DNA of 64,000 bases from Mucilaginibacter aquariorum (GCF_024498135.1 NZ_JANHOH010000008.1:62001-126000); one strand, 5' to 3'; positions 52,892-60,764 are shown, counted from the stretch's first letter. Numbers and translations are program-made. Notes: generated from the letters alone by a model not told the origin.

Positions 52892-53619
52892 TAAATCATC
52901 TCCATACCAAAAAGTACGGAAATATGATGTTTTAGGATTTCTTTAACTTCGTTTATATCAACCTTTTGGCCCAGTTCCAGTTCAATTGAGGTTACCGCCT
53001 TATCATCAATACCGCAGGGAACTATGTTCTTAAAATAATCAAGATCGGTATTTACGTTAAATGATAGCCCGTGCATGGTAACCCAGCGACTACAGCGTAC
53101 ACCCATAGCGCAGATCTTTCGGGCGTTATCGTTATCGGCATCAAACCAAACGCCTGTATAGCCGGGGTAGCGCTCACCTTTAAGGCCATAATGGGCAAGG
53201 GTAAGGATAACGGCTTCTTCCAGCGTGCGCAGGTAAAGGTGTATATCGGTAAAAAAATTGTCGAGGTCTAAAATAGGGTAGCTCACTAGTTGGCCGGGGC
53301 CATGGTAGGTAATGTCACCGCCACGATTAACGGGATAATAAACGGCATTTTTATCTTTAAGGCCCTGTTCATCCAGTAGTAAATGTTCGGCTTTGCCGCT
53401 TTTGCCTAAGGTATATACATGCGGGTGCTCGCAAAAAACAAGATAGTTGGGTGTAAGGGTATCATCGAACCCGGGATCGCCTTCGGCAAGTACAAGCGTA
53501 CGGTTACGTATCTCGGTTTTTAGCTTAACAGTTTCACCGAACAGCGTTTCCTGGCGTTGCCATGCTACCTGGTAATCTGTAAGCCCCCAATCCTGAAAAA
53601 TTACTTTTTTGTTCTTCAT
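52891..53619 (-). CDS. lipB: Octanoyl-[acyl-carrier-protein]:protein N-octanoyltransferase
   Basis: 242 residues. It transfers octanoate from ACP to lipoyl domains of 2-oxoacid dehydrogenases and the glycine-cleavage H protein. The motif NRGGDITYHGPGQLVSYPIL and the catalytic Lys (in DNARKICAMG) and Cys (in NIVPCGIDD) are present. It sits 2 bp after the phosphopantetheinyl transferase gene and overlaps the SGNH gene by one base. Confidence 0.95.
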   Translation of the reverse strand: MKNKKVIFQDWGLTDYQVAWQRQETLFGETVKLKTEIRNRTLVLAEGDPGFDDTLTPNYLVFCEHPHVYTLGKSGKAEHLLLDEQGLKDKNAVYYPVNRGGDITYHGPGQLVSYPILDLDNFFTDIHLYLRTLEEAVILTLAHYGLKGERYPGYTGVWFDADNDNARKICAMGVRCSRWVTMHGLSFNVNTDLDYFKNIVPCGIDDKAVTSIELELGQKVDINEVKEILKHHISVLFGMEMI

Positions 53620-53621
53620 TA

Positions 53622-54260
53622 TTATCCCTTCACGTATCCTATCATATAATCTTCGTACTGCAGGTAGCCAACTTCGTAATCTATGTTTACTTCGCCTTTA
53701 TGCAATTTAGCCTGCAGCATATCATGGTGCTGAAAGGTAAACGGCAGCAAAGATATATTATCGGCAAATGATACTTCCTTTTGGCCGTAACATTTATATA
53801 CAGCCTCTTTAGCGCACCAGCATACATACAGCTGCTGAATTTTATGGCGGTCCTCAATAAAAGCTATTTCTTCAGGGCGCATAAACTTATGGGCAATGCG
53901 TTCCACCTTTTCTTTCACTTGTTCAATATCAATACCAACAGGGCTGGTTTTGCTTATCATTACCGCGGCATAATCAAACGAGTGGCTAAGTGATATATGG
54001 TAGGGTAGGCTCACCAGATAAGGTTTGCCATGGCTATCAACCTTGCTGTCGATATATTCTTCGGTACGCAGCATTTTACGCAGCAATACGCGTGTGCCCA
54101 GCCAGTGCAGGTAGCGCTTGCTCTTGCTTAATTTTTTGGTGTAGGCCTTTTCGGTTTCGTCCAGCTGCAGCTGTTTATATAGCTCGTCGGCAGTTTCCTC
54201 TATCTTCCACAGCGCAAATTCTGTATCATCATCAATTTGTTGTCGGTACGCTATTGCCAT
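53622..54260 (-). CDS. 4'-phosphopantetheinyl transferase superfamily protein
   Basis: I use the ATG at 54260 (212 residues, MAIAYRQQIDDD); an upstream frame extension to 54290 adds only ten residues. The Sfp-type signatures are visible: VGIDIEQVKEKVERIAHKF with metal-binding Asp/Glu, and VCWCAKEAVYKCYG with the Glu-Lys pair. It transfers phosphopantetheine from coenzyme A to acyl- or peptidyl-carrier proteins. Being first in the operon with lipB suggests a link to the acyl carrier protein that LipB uses. Confidence 0.9.
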   Translation of the reverse strand: MAIAYRQQIDDDTEFALWKIEETADELYKQLQLDETEKAYTKKLSKSKRYLHWLGTRVLLRKMLRTEEYIDSKVDSHGKPYLVSLPYHISLSHSFDYAAVMISKTSPVGIDIEQVKEKVERIAHKFMRPEEIAFIEDRHKIQQLYVCWCAKEAVYKCYGQKEVSFADNISLLPFTFQHHDMLQAKLHKGEVNIDYEVGYLQYEDYMIGYVKG

Positions 54261-54399
54261 GAATGGTAAAATTGCAAAAAAGGTTGCCAATTTATATCAG
54301 CTAAATATAATAATAAACGATATTTTTTTGATTGTAACTAATCGGGTAAAACGTACGTCATACTATTAGATAAACAGTTTTTATCGCAATTAACACACA

Positions 54400-54519
54400 A
54401 TGAAGAAGATATACATAGCAGCCGCTGTTTTATTAGCCGTAGCCATAACAGAAGGCTGCATGAAGCAGCGTGTAGCTAATAACACAACAAAAAGCATACA
54501 GGTTCAAAAGCATATTTAA
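54400..54519 (+). CDS. Small lipoprotein-like peptide (39 aa)
   Basis: ATG at 54400, stop at 54519. The sequence MKKIYIAAAVLLAVAITEGC reads as a short Lys-rich signal with a hydrophobic core and a Cys at position 20 preceded by TEG, a weak lipobox. The mature part would be only ~20 residues and Lys/Asn/Gln-rich. It is alone in a 425-bp spacer between PPTase and dcd. I see no recognised family. Confidence 0.45.
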   Translation: MKKIYIAAAVLLAVAITEGCMKQRVANNTTKSIQVQKHI

Positions 54520-54550
54520 AAACCTGGGTTAGGAAATATTGTAAGTGAAT

Positions 54551-54603
54551 ACCACCAACCAGTGGTTCAATTTAGTCGCATTGTACAATTTGTACAGGCG
54601 ACT
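54551..54603. repeat. Two hairpins downstream of the small lipoprotein-like gene
   Basis: ACCAC/GTGGT at 54551-54566 and AGTCGC/GCGACT at 54574-54603, the latter enclosing two TGTACA palindromes. The second is followed by TTTGTTGTTTTA and may act as a weak terminator. Confidence 0.5.
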
Positions 54604-54685
54604 TTGTTGTTTTATACCTGGCAGGGCGCGTAATAATTATTGGCAGTTAGGCCAATTAATTATAATTTAGGGCAGCAATATACTT

Positions 54686-55222
54686 ATGATTTTATCAGAC
54701 AAACGCATCCTCGAAGAAATAGAAAAAGGAACCATTATAATTGAGCCATTTAAGCCGGAATGCCTGGGTACAAACTCGTACGATGTGCATTTGGGCAAAC
54801 ACCTGGCAACTTATAAAGACAGGGTTTTGGATGCTAAGCTGCATAACGAGATAATTGGTTTTGAGATACCTAAAGAAGGCTTTATACTGCAGCCGAATAC
54901 ACTATATTTAGGTGTGACTGTAGAATATACCGAAACACATAAGCATGTGCCGTTTTTAGAAGGAAAATCGAGCACGGGCAGATTGGGTATTGATATACAT
55001 GCCACCGCCGGTAAAGGCGATGTAGGTTTTTGTAACACCTGGACGCTGGAGATATCATGCGCGCAACCGGTTAAGATATATGCAGGCATGCCTATTGGCC
55101 AGTTGATATATTTTGTTGTTGAAGGCGAAATAGCGACCTTATACAATACCAAAAGCAACGCGAAGTATAATAACCCAACAACGCGCCCTGTTGAGAGCAT
55201 GATGTGGAAGAATAAGTTTTAA
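54686..55222 (+). CDS. dcd: dCTP deaminase
   Basis: 178 residues of the Dcd/dUTPase fold. It deaminates dCTP to dUTP, the substrate of the dut product at 21354. The signature FLEGKSSTGRLGIDIHATAG and the C-terminal arm with NNPTTRPVESM are present, and the N-terminus MILSDKRILEEIEKGTI is typical. There is no second-domain fusion, so it is the monofunctional type. It is likely its own transcript. Confidence 0.94.
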   Translation: MILSDKRILEEIEKGTIIIEPFKPECLGTNSYDVHLGKHLATYKDRVLDAKLHNEIIGFEIPKEGFILQPNTLYLGVTVEYTETHKHVPFLEGKSSTGRLGIDIHATAGKGDVGFCNTWTLEISCAQPVKIYAGMPIGQLIYFVVEGEIATLYNTKSNAKYNNPTTRPVESMMWKNKF

Positions 55223-55283
55223 TGCTATAGGTAATCACAATAATCTGTTAGCATTGTTTATTAATGTGATTTATCTGTGAATT

Positions 55284-57977
55284 ATGGCCTATAAACGTTT
55301 CTTTGCAGGGCTATTAGTAGCCATCGGCATTATCGGTATTTATAGTTTTAGTATCGATGATGATATCATTACCAGGATCCAACGCCAGTTGGAAAAATGG
55401 ACGGATAATCATCCGATAGAAAAAGTACACCTACATCTTGATAAGCCATATTATACCGCCGGCGATGATATATGGTTTAAAGCCTATGTAATTACAGGCC
55501 CTTTGCATCGCTTACAGCCCGATAGCGGTATTTTAAATGTAGAATTGATTGATGGGCAGGATAGCATTAAGCAAAGCCTGAAGTTGCAATTAAAGAATGG
55601 GCTTGCCTTTGGCGATTTCGCCCTGCCCGATACCCTGCACGAGGGCAATTACCGCATCCGGGCTTATACCCAATACATGCAAAATTATGGCAGCGAATAT
55701 ATTTTTGATAAGGCGATAAGCATAGGTAACGTAATAACCAATAAAGTTTTTACAAAAACAACCTTTGATCACGCGGCCCAAAACGGGCAGAATGTTATTA
55801 ACACAACTATAAGTTATAGCGATATAAACGGGGTAGCTTATGTGGGCAATACGGTTAATTATACGGTATTATTAAATAATGCTGTTGTAACAAAAGGTAA
55901 AGGTATTACCGATAATGAAGGTAACCTGCACCTGAGCTTTGCGGGGGATAACCCGGCCTTGCTAAGCAGGGGTCGCATAGTTACCGGCTTAGCCATATCA
56001 AAAGGAAACATTGTACACAAGAGTACGCCTATACGGGCAATGGCCGGTGGGGCCGATGTTCAGTTTTTCCCGGAAGGTGGCAATATGGTGAATGGTATAG
56101 CCACCAAAATAGCCTTTAAAGCCATTGGTACGGATGGTTTGGGGGTTGATATAAAAGGGAGCATTGTAGATAATGCAGGTAACAAAGTGGGCACCATGAA
56201 TACCTCGCACCTGGGGATGGGCGTATTTGAATTTACCCCGCAGCAGGGCAAAACCTATAAGGCAGAGATTATTTATCCTGATGGGTCAAAAAGTTCGGCA
56301 GGGCTGCCAAAAGCTGCCGATAAGGGGTATGTCCTTAATGTTTCCTCACCTGATGCTCAAAATTTACAAGTAACGGTTACTTCAAAACAAACTGGTAATG
56401 ACTTTAGTCTGGTTGCTCAAAGTGCCGGCAAAATATATTATGCAGCTAAAAGTAAACCTGGTAGTAATCAATTTTCGGCCGTTGTGCCAAAAAATAAATT
56501 TCCTTCTGGTATAGCGCAATTCACCTTGTTTTCCTCAACAGGCGAGCCACTAAACGAGCGACTTGTATTTATCCAAAACCCGGCAGATAGGTTAAATTTA
56601 TCAGTAACTGCAGATAACCAAAGCTATTCGCCAAGGCAAAAGGTTAAGCTGAACATTGATGCTAAAGACAGTGAAGGTAAAGCAGCAGTAGGTAGCTTCT
56701 CTGTATCTGTAGTTGATGAAACCAAGGTGCCGGTTAATGAGAATAACGAAAATAATATCCTGGCTAATCTGCTGCTTACATCAGATTTGAAAGGTTATGT
56801 TGAACAACCTGCCTATTACTTCAACGATGTTAACGATAAAACCAACGCCGAGCTGGATGCGCTAATGTTAACGCAGGGATATCGCCGGTTTGAATGGAAG
56901 AACGTGCAGAGCGAAACCCAATCCCCCAATCGTTATCCGCGAGAAACTACTTTTACCATATCTGGCAGGGTTACAACGCCGTCTGGAGGCCCCGTAGTAA
57001 ATGGCAAGGTAGAATTGATAAATTTTGATGACGGATTACTTAAGGTAGATGCTGTTACTGATGCAAACGGGCGTTTCGCATTTAAAGATATAATATATGC
57101 AGACAGCCTTAAATTTTTAATACAGGCACGTACTGCCAAAAATAAAAAGGATGTAGTGATAAAGATGGACACTATACCACCGCCACCCGCTTCTGATTAT
57201 AAGAACACCGCTGATTTTGATGTAAATACAGGTAGCAGTGTTACGGCCTACGCGCAAAACAACAAGCAATTATATTTCGAACAAATGAAATATGGCCTGG
57301 GTAACCATGTAATAAGTTTACGGGAGGTACAAATAAGGGAGAAGCGAAATGCACTCAAGCATTCAGCAAATTTAAATGGCCCCGGCAATGCCGATCAGAT
57401 TTTATTAAGTAAAGATCTGGTTAACTATGGCTGTATACGCTTATCTGATTGCCTGCAGGGGCGCTTGCTAGGTGTGCTGTTCCGCAATGGGGTGCCGATA
57501 ACAACCCGGGGAGGGGGGCGTATGCTTGTTATAATTGATGGGATGTATAGTGATGCCGGCTTTATGAATAGCCTCAATATTAATGATGTACAATCGGTAG
57601 AGGTATTGCGCAATGTAGGTACAACCGGTATTTATGGCGGCAGGGGCGGTAATGGCGTTTTAATAGTTACTACCAAACGTGGCGATGAGCCTACCTATTA
57701 CCCGGAGACCTTTGGCAAAGGTATAACACCTTATCAGCCGAAAGGCATATATAAGGCACGCACTTTTTATTCGCCGCGATATGATGCCAAAACCAGGGAA
57801 AAGTTGGCTGATCTGCTTACTACCATATTTTGGAAACCAGATGTGGTGACAACAGGCGGTAAGGCATCAATGGAATTTAATAATGCAGGCAGTAATGGCA
57901 CCTATCGTGTGGTTATAGAAGGTGTTGATAATGAAGGTAATATTGGCAGGCAGGTATTTAGGTATAATGTAAAGTGA
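55284..57977 (+). CDS. MG2/carboxypeptidase-regulatory and TonB plug-domain protein without a barrel
   Basis: 897 residues. A single N-terminal hydrophobic segment (about 7-24) acts as signal or anchor. An MG2-like beta domain follows (EKVHLHLDKPYYTAGDDIWF), then several further beta domains, a carboxypeptidase-regulatory-like domain at about 555-640 (FTISGRVTTPSGGPVVNGKV), and a TonB-receptor plug-like domain at about 705-800 (LSDCLQGRLLGVLF, RGGGRMLVIIDGMYS, VEVLRNVGTTGIYGGRGGNG). The sequence ends ~100 residues later with no transmembrane barrel. Such proteins are common in Bacteroidota and thought to be periplasmic or surface; the ligand is unknown. Its stop codon overlaps a tandem repeat array. 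Confidence 0.78.
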   Translation: MAYKRFFAGLLVAIGIIGIYSFSIDDDIITRIQRQLEKWTDNHPIEKVHLHLDKPYYTAGDDIWFKAYVITGPLHRLQPDSGILNVELIDGQDSIKQSLKLQLKNGLAFGDFALPDTLHEGNYRIRAYTQYMQNYGSEYIFDKAISIGNVITNKVFTKTTFDHAAQNGQNVINTTISYSDINGVAYVGNTVNYTVLLNNAVVTKGKGITDNEGNLHLSFAGDNPALLSRGRIVTGLAISKGNIVHKSTPIRAMAGGADVQFFPEGGNMVNGIATKIAFKAIGTDGLGVDIKGSIVDNAGNKVGTMNTSHLGMGVFEFTPQQGKTYKAEIIYPDGSKSSAGLPKAADKGYVLNVSSPDAQNLQVTVTSKQTGNDFSLVAQSAGKIYYAAKSKPGSNQFSAVVPKNKFPSGIAQFTLFSSTGEPLNERLVFIQNPADRLNLSVTADNQSYSPRQKVKLNIDAKDSEGKAAVGSFSVSVVDETKVPVNENNENNILANLLLTSDLKGYVEQPAYYFNDVNDKTNAELDALMLTQGYRRFEWKNVQSETQSPNRYPRETTFTISGRVTTPSGGPVVNGKVELINFDDGLLKVDAVTDANGRFAFKDIIYADSLKFLIQARTAKNKKDVVIKMDTIPPPPASDYKNTADFDVNTGSSVTAYAQNNKQLYFEQMKYGLGNHVISLREVQIREKRNALKHSANLNGPGNADQILLSKDLVNYGCIRLSDCLQGRLLGVLFRNGVPITTRGGGRMLVIIDGMYSDAGFMNSLNINDVQSVEVLRNVGTTGIYGGRGGNGVLIVTTKRGDEPTYYPETFGKGITPYQPKGIYKARTFYSPRYDAKTREKLADLLTTIFWKPDVVTTGGKASMEFNNAGSNGTYRVVIEGVDNEGNIGRQVFRYNVK

Positions 57978-58059
57978 GTCAAGAGTCAAGAGTCAAGAGT
58001 CAAGAGTCAAGAGTCAAGAGTCAAGAGTCAAGAGTCAAGAGTCAAGAGTCAAGAGTCAA
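57976..58059. repeat. Tandem heptamer array: 12 perfect copies of GAGTCAA
   Basis: Starting within the stop codon of the upstream gene, GAGTCAA repeats 12 times without error (84 bp). Perfect identity suggests recent expansion by slippage and likely copy-number variation among strains. Confidence 0.97.
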
Positions 58060-58081
58060 GAATTCGCACGGCGAATTCTTG
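58057..58081. repeat. Hairpin abutting the heptamer array
   Basis: CAAGAATTCGC and GCGAATTCTTG form a perfect 11-bp stem with loop ACG. It begins within the last heptamer copy and lies between convergent genes, so it may help terminate both. Confidence 0.75.
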
Positions 58082-58094
58082 ATAAGACATGATC

Positions 58095-58964
58095 TTAATT
58101 TTTACTTAACGAGAATTTCTCCCAAAAATCAATTGATTTAAATATCTCGCCACGACTGGCGTTGCCGGTATCACCGCCACGACTCATGCCACCACCACGG
58201 CTGCCTCTTCCGCCGCGGCCGCCACCCATTCCCCCTGCGCCGCCCATTCCACCACGGCCACCGCCACCCATACCGCCACGGCTGCCACCACTACCTTGTG
58301 TGCTGCCGCCTTCAGCATTATGCTCGGGTTTTTGTAAGCTGTTTATTTTGAAGTTGAATGCCCATTCACTTTTAGCTATATCATCAGCATGGAAAAATTT
58401 TAGCGGTATAGCCGCTTCGTATACAAGGTTACCGGCAGCATCATAATCAATAGCTGTTTTAATGCCATAGGTGTTTGATGTAGTGATCATCTCACCTTCA
58501 ATATCTTTAAAGCCGGTCATTTTTATGCTTCTAAGGCTGGTTATACGTTCGCGCATTAGCTCGTCACGTTCCTCTTTGGTTACTTCGCCGCCATCATCTT
58601 TCATGCCCGTAAAGGCAGGTGCCGGAGTTCCGGGATAGCGTAGCGGGAAGGTCATGCTAAAAGTTTCTTTCTTTTTACCATGTGTATCTATACTTAAAGT
58701 TATACCCGCGTTTAATACACGTGCCTGTTCTAACCGGTCGTTGATACAGATAACCGCATAAAGGTTCTCATGATCATTAGCCAAAGTGTAGTCTAAGTTT
58801 TTCTCCTCGTTATGATACCGCAGGCTGTCGCCCCAATCGCTAAGGTTGCCATCAATTACAAGGTTTGCCGGTGGTGGCAATAAATTTGGGGTTTGTTTTG
58901 ATTGTGCATTTGCAGCTGTTATGGCTGTTATTGTAATCAGAAGCAGGGAGATGCTACGTCTCAT
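58095..58964 (-). CDS. Secreted DOMON/CBM9-like protein with Gly/Arg-rich low-complexity region
   Basis: 289 residues with a signal peptide (MRRSISLLLITITAITAANAQ). The domain at about 30-190 starts VIDGNLSDWGDSLRYHNEEK and has the beta pattern of DOMON/carbohydrate-binding module family 9-like folds; that assignment is tentative. From about 212 to 270 it is almost only Gly, Arg, Ser and Met in RGG and GGM repeats, unusual in a secreted protein. The C-terminal IFKSIDFWEKFSLSKN is short and aromatic. No partner gene is evident. Confidence 0.7.
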   Translation of the reverse strand: MRRSISLLLITITAITAANAQSKQTPNLLPPPANLVIDGNLSDWGDSLRYHNEEKNLDYTLANDHENLYAVICINDRLEQARVLNAGITLSIDTHGKKKETFSMTFPLRYPGTPAPAFTGMKDDGGEVTKEERDELMRERITSLRSIKMTGFKDIEGEMITTSNTYGIKTAIDYDAAGNLVYEAAIPLKFFHADDIAKSEWAFNFKINSLQKPEHNAEGGSTQGSGGSRGGMGGGGRGGMGGAGGMGGGRGGRGSRGGGMSRGGDTGNASRGEIFKSIDFWEKFSLSKN

Positions 58965-59051
58965 TTTGTGATTTGTTAAGGATAAGTATGTTGCGTGTAA
59001 TTTTTATAAAACGATAAACATCATTTTAACATATTTATTACTGTTTTTGAG

Positions 59052-59059
59052 TAAATTTG
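59052..59059 (+). promoter_or_regulatory. Candidate -7 element (TAAATTTG) for clpS
   Basis: Exact TAnnTTTG, 9 nt before the chosen ATG at 59069. Confidence 0.4.
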
Positions 59060-59068
59060 CTGATACAT

Positions 59069-59350
59069 ATGCCAACCGAAATACAGGAACAAACGCTCAC
59101 CTTTGAAGAGCTAATGGCCGGGCTTAAAGAGATGCACCGCCTTATTTTATGGAATGATGACCATAATACCTTTGAACACGTTATCCATTGCATGATGAAA
59201 TACCTGGATTACACCGAAGGACAGGCTGAAAAAATTGCATGGAAAGTTCATAACGAGGGTAAATGTGCTGTATTAGAAGGCTCTTTTACCGAGATGGAAG
59301 TTTACCGTAAAATACTACAACAGGAAGGCCTCACCGTAAGCGTGGAATAG
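59069..59350 (+). CDS. clpS: ATP-dependent Clp protease adaptor ClpS
   Basis: 93 residues from ATG 59069 (an in-frame TTG at 59057 overlaps the promoter-like element and is unlikely). The ClpS core LILWNDDHNTFEHVIHCMMK contains the N-degron pocket residues (Asn-Asp-Asp with His), and AWKVHNEGKCAVLEGSFTEM completes the fold. ClpS delivers N-end-rule substrates to ClpAP, or ClpC in this phylum. It ends 6 bp from a convergent gene. Confidence 0.9.
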   Translation: MPTEIQEQTLTFEELMAGLKEMHRLILWNDDHNTFEHVIHCMMKYLDYTEGQAEKIAWKVHNEGKCAVLEGSFTEMEVYRKILQQEGLTVSVE

Positions 59351-59356
59351 TTTTTA

Positions 59357-59707
59357 CTAACAAGTCATCAGCGGATTTGGGTAATTGTCACTTTGATCTT
59401 CGGCCACGTTATCCAGGCATTGAAAGTCTTTTTCAACCAATAGGTACAAGTGGCTATCGGTATACTCAAAACCTACTTTTTCTGTTGCAACCCATTCATG
59501 AACCATAGGTGCCGGCATAAACAAAGTTATAGTATTGTCTTGCAGCGTGGCGGCTAAATTGGGTAAAGTATAGCGCTGTAACGCGTAGGTAAGCTGCTGC
59601 CCGCCAAAATCTGTGACCTCTTCAAGGTAGCCTTCTTTATTAAAACGGTCTACGTCCGATTTTGAAAGCCTGTAGCGCAACGAATTTCCTTTAATGCGAA
59701 TTTTCAT
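59357..59707 (-). CDS. Uncharacterised protein encoded directly after cobA
   Basis: 116 residues, soluble, no signal or membrane segment. I do not recognise a family with confidence. The N-terminus MKIRIKGNSLRYRLSKSDVD and the alternating beta pattern (NTITLFMPAPMVHEW, SHLYLLVEKDFQCLDN) suggest a small beta-rich fold. It ends in a short Asn/Pro/Cys tail (NYPNPLMTC). Its start is 1 bp from the cobA stop, so the two are surely co-transcribed, placing it in siroheme/nitrite metabolism by context. The C-terminal Cys plus upstream Cys could bind metal, but this is speculative. Confidence 0.75.
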   Translation of the reverse strand: MKIRIKGNSLRYRLSKSDVDRFNKEGYLEEVTDFGGQQLTYALQRYTLPNLAATLQDNTITLFMPAPMVHEWVATEKVGFEYTDSHLYLLVEKDFQCLDNVAEDQSDNYPNPLMTC

Positions 59708-59708
59708 A

Positions 59709-60464
59709 TTATTTTACTTCGTTAAATATGTTTATTTGTGTTTCCAATCCCGCTACTTCTCCTATTATAATAATAGCCGGATAAGTTAATTGATGTTTGG
59801 CAGCCATTTCGGGCAGATCTTTAACCAAGCCCTTAACGCATTTTTCATGCGGTAATGATGCATGCTGAATTATGGCTGCAGGTGTATTACCCCTGTTTTC
59901 TTCCAAGTAGGTTGCCGTAATAGCGTCAATTTGTTTCATGCCCATATATATAACAACGGTAGCATTGCTTTGCATGGCCAATTTTAAGTCGGCAGATAAG
60001 GAGCCATCTTTTTTTGTGCCGGTTATCATCCATACCCCTTCGCTAATAGCCCGGTGTGTTAATGGTATATCCTGTAACCCGGATGCCTGCATGCTGGTAA
60101 TGCCCGGTATAAAGTGTGTTTTTATGCCATGCTGCCGGGCATAGATAATTTCTTCAAATCCCCTGCCAAAAATAAATGGATCGCCACCCTTTAGCCTTAT
60201 TACTTTTCCTTTAGTGAAAGCATAATGTTTTATCATTTCATGTATGGTCTCCTGCGGGGTAAAATTGCCGTATGGCTGTTTTCCCACGTATATTTTCTCG
60301 CAGCTTTCCTTGGTAATAGCCAGCAGGTCCTTATTAGCAAGGTTGTCATATAATATCACTTCCGCTTGCTGTAAAAGCTTATATCCTTTAACTGTGATCA
60401 GTTCAGGATCGCCTGGGCCTGCCCCCAGGACGAATAATTCAGGAATAATCTTAATATTTTCCAT
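59709..60464 (-). CDS. cobA: Uroporphyrinogen-III C-methyltransferase (SUMT)
   Basis: 251 residues. It methylates uroporphyrinogen III at C2 and C7 to precorrin-2, the siroheme and cobalamin branch point. Motifs: LGAGPGDPELITVKGYKLLQ (SAM site), RLKGGDPFIFGRG, GITSMQASGLQDIPLTHR and VVIYMGM. There is no CysG-type dehydrogenase/ferrochelatase fusion, so another gene elsewhere must complete siroheme. It is divergent from nirB, whose product needs siroheme, over a 300-bp control region. Confidence 0.95.
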   Translation of the reverse strand: MENIKIIPELFVLGAGPGDPELITVKGYKLLQQAEVILYDNLANKDLLAITKESCEKIYVGKQPYGNFTPQETIHEMIKHYAFTKGKVIRLKGGDPFIFGRGFEEIIYARQHGIKTHFIPGITSMQASGLQDIPLTHRAISEGVWMITGTKKDGSLSADLKLAMQSNATVVIYMGMKQIDAITATYLEENRGNTPAAIIQHASLPHEKCVKGLVKDLPEMAAKHQLTYPAIIIIGEVAGLETQINIFNEVK

Positions 60465-60658
60465 AATTCTATGGTATTTATGATGTTTAATATCAATTTA
60501 AACACTTTTTTAATGAATAAATACCGTTATTTATTTAAATGTTAACTATGTATTGTGTTTTTATATGTAAATTATAATAAAAGTAGCGTATTATAATGAT
60601 GTTTTATTATAAATATCATAAAAATTAATGAATTTGTTAAAATTTATCTCGATTTAAT

Positions 60659-60672
60659 ATGATTTATATCAA
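60659..60672. promoter_or_regulatory. FNR/Crp-like box ATGAT-TTAT-ATCAA
   Basis: It differs from the classical TTGAT-N4-ATCAA at one position. It lies ~93 bp before the nirB ATG. A Crp/Fnr-family regulator is encoded at the other end of the locus (63657). Confidence 0.5.
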
Positions 60673-60694
60673 ATAATTGTTAATATTGTTATGT

Positions 60695-60725
60695 AAATGC
60701 ATTTCGGTCGCAACAAAATGCATTT
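60695..60725. promoter_or_regulatory. Two AAATGCATTT palindromes 21 bp apart
   Basis: Perfect 10-bp palindromes at 60695-60704 and 60716-60725, start-to-start distance exactly 21 bp, two helical turns, so both would face the same side of the DNA. The second ends 39 bp before the nirB ATG, an operator-like position. Confidence 0.55.
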
Positions 60726-60764
60726 GTGTATAAAAAAATTGCTTTAACAAATTAAAAAACGGAT

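Larger units (their letters stand above)
60465..60764. promoter_or_regulatory. Divergent control region cobA-nirB
   Basis: A 300-bp AT-rich spacer without a gene. It contains an FNR/Crp-like inverted repeat at 60659-60672 and two identical palindromes at 60695 and 60716 (both described separately). I see no exact TAnnTTTG element for nirB. Confidence 0.6.

Noticed and set aside
57976..58059. CRISPR array
   Set aside because: The units are adjacent 7-mers without spacers, and no cas genes are in the window.
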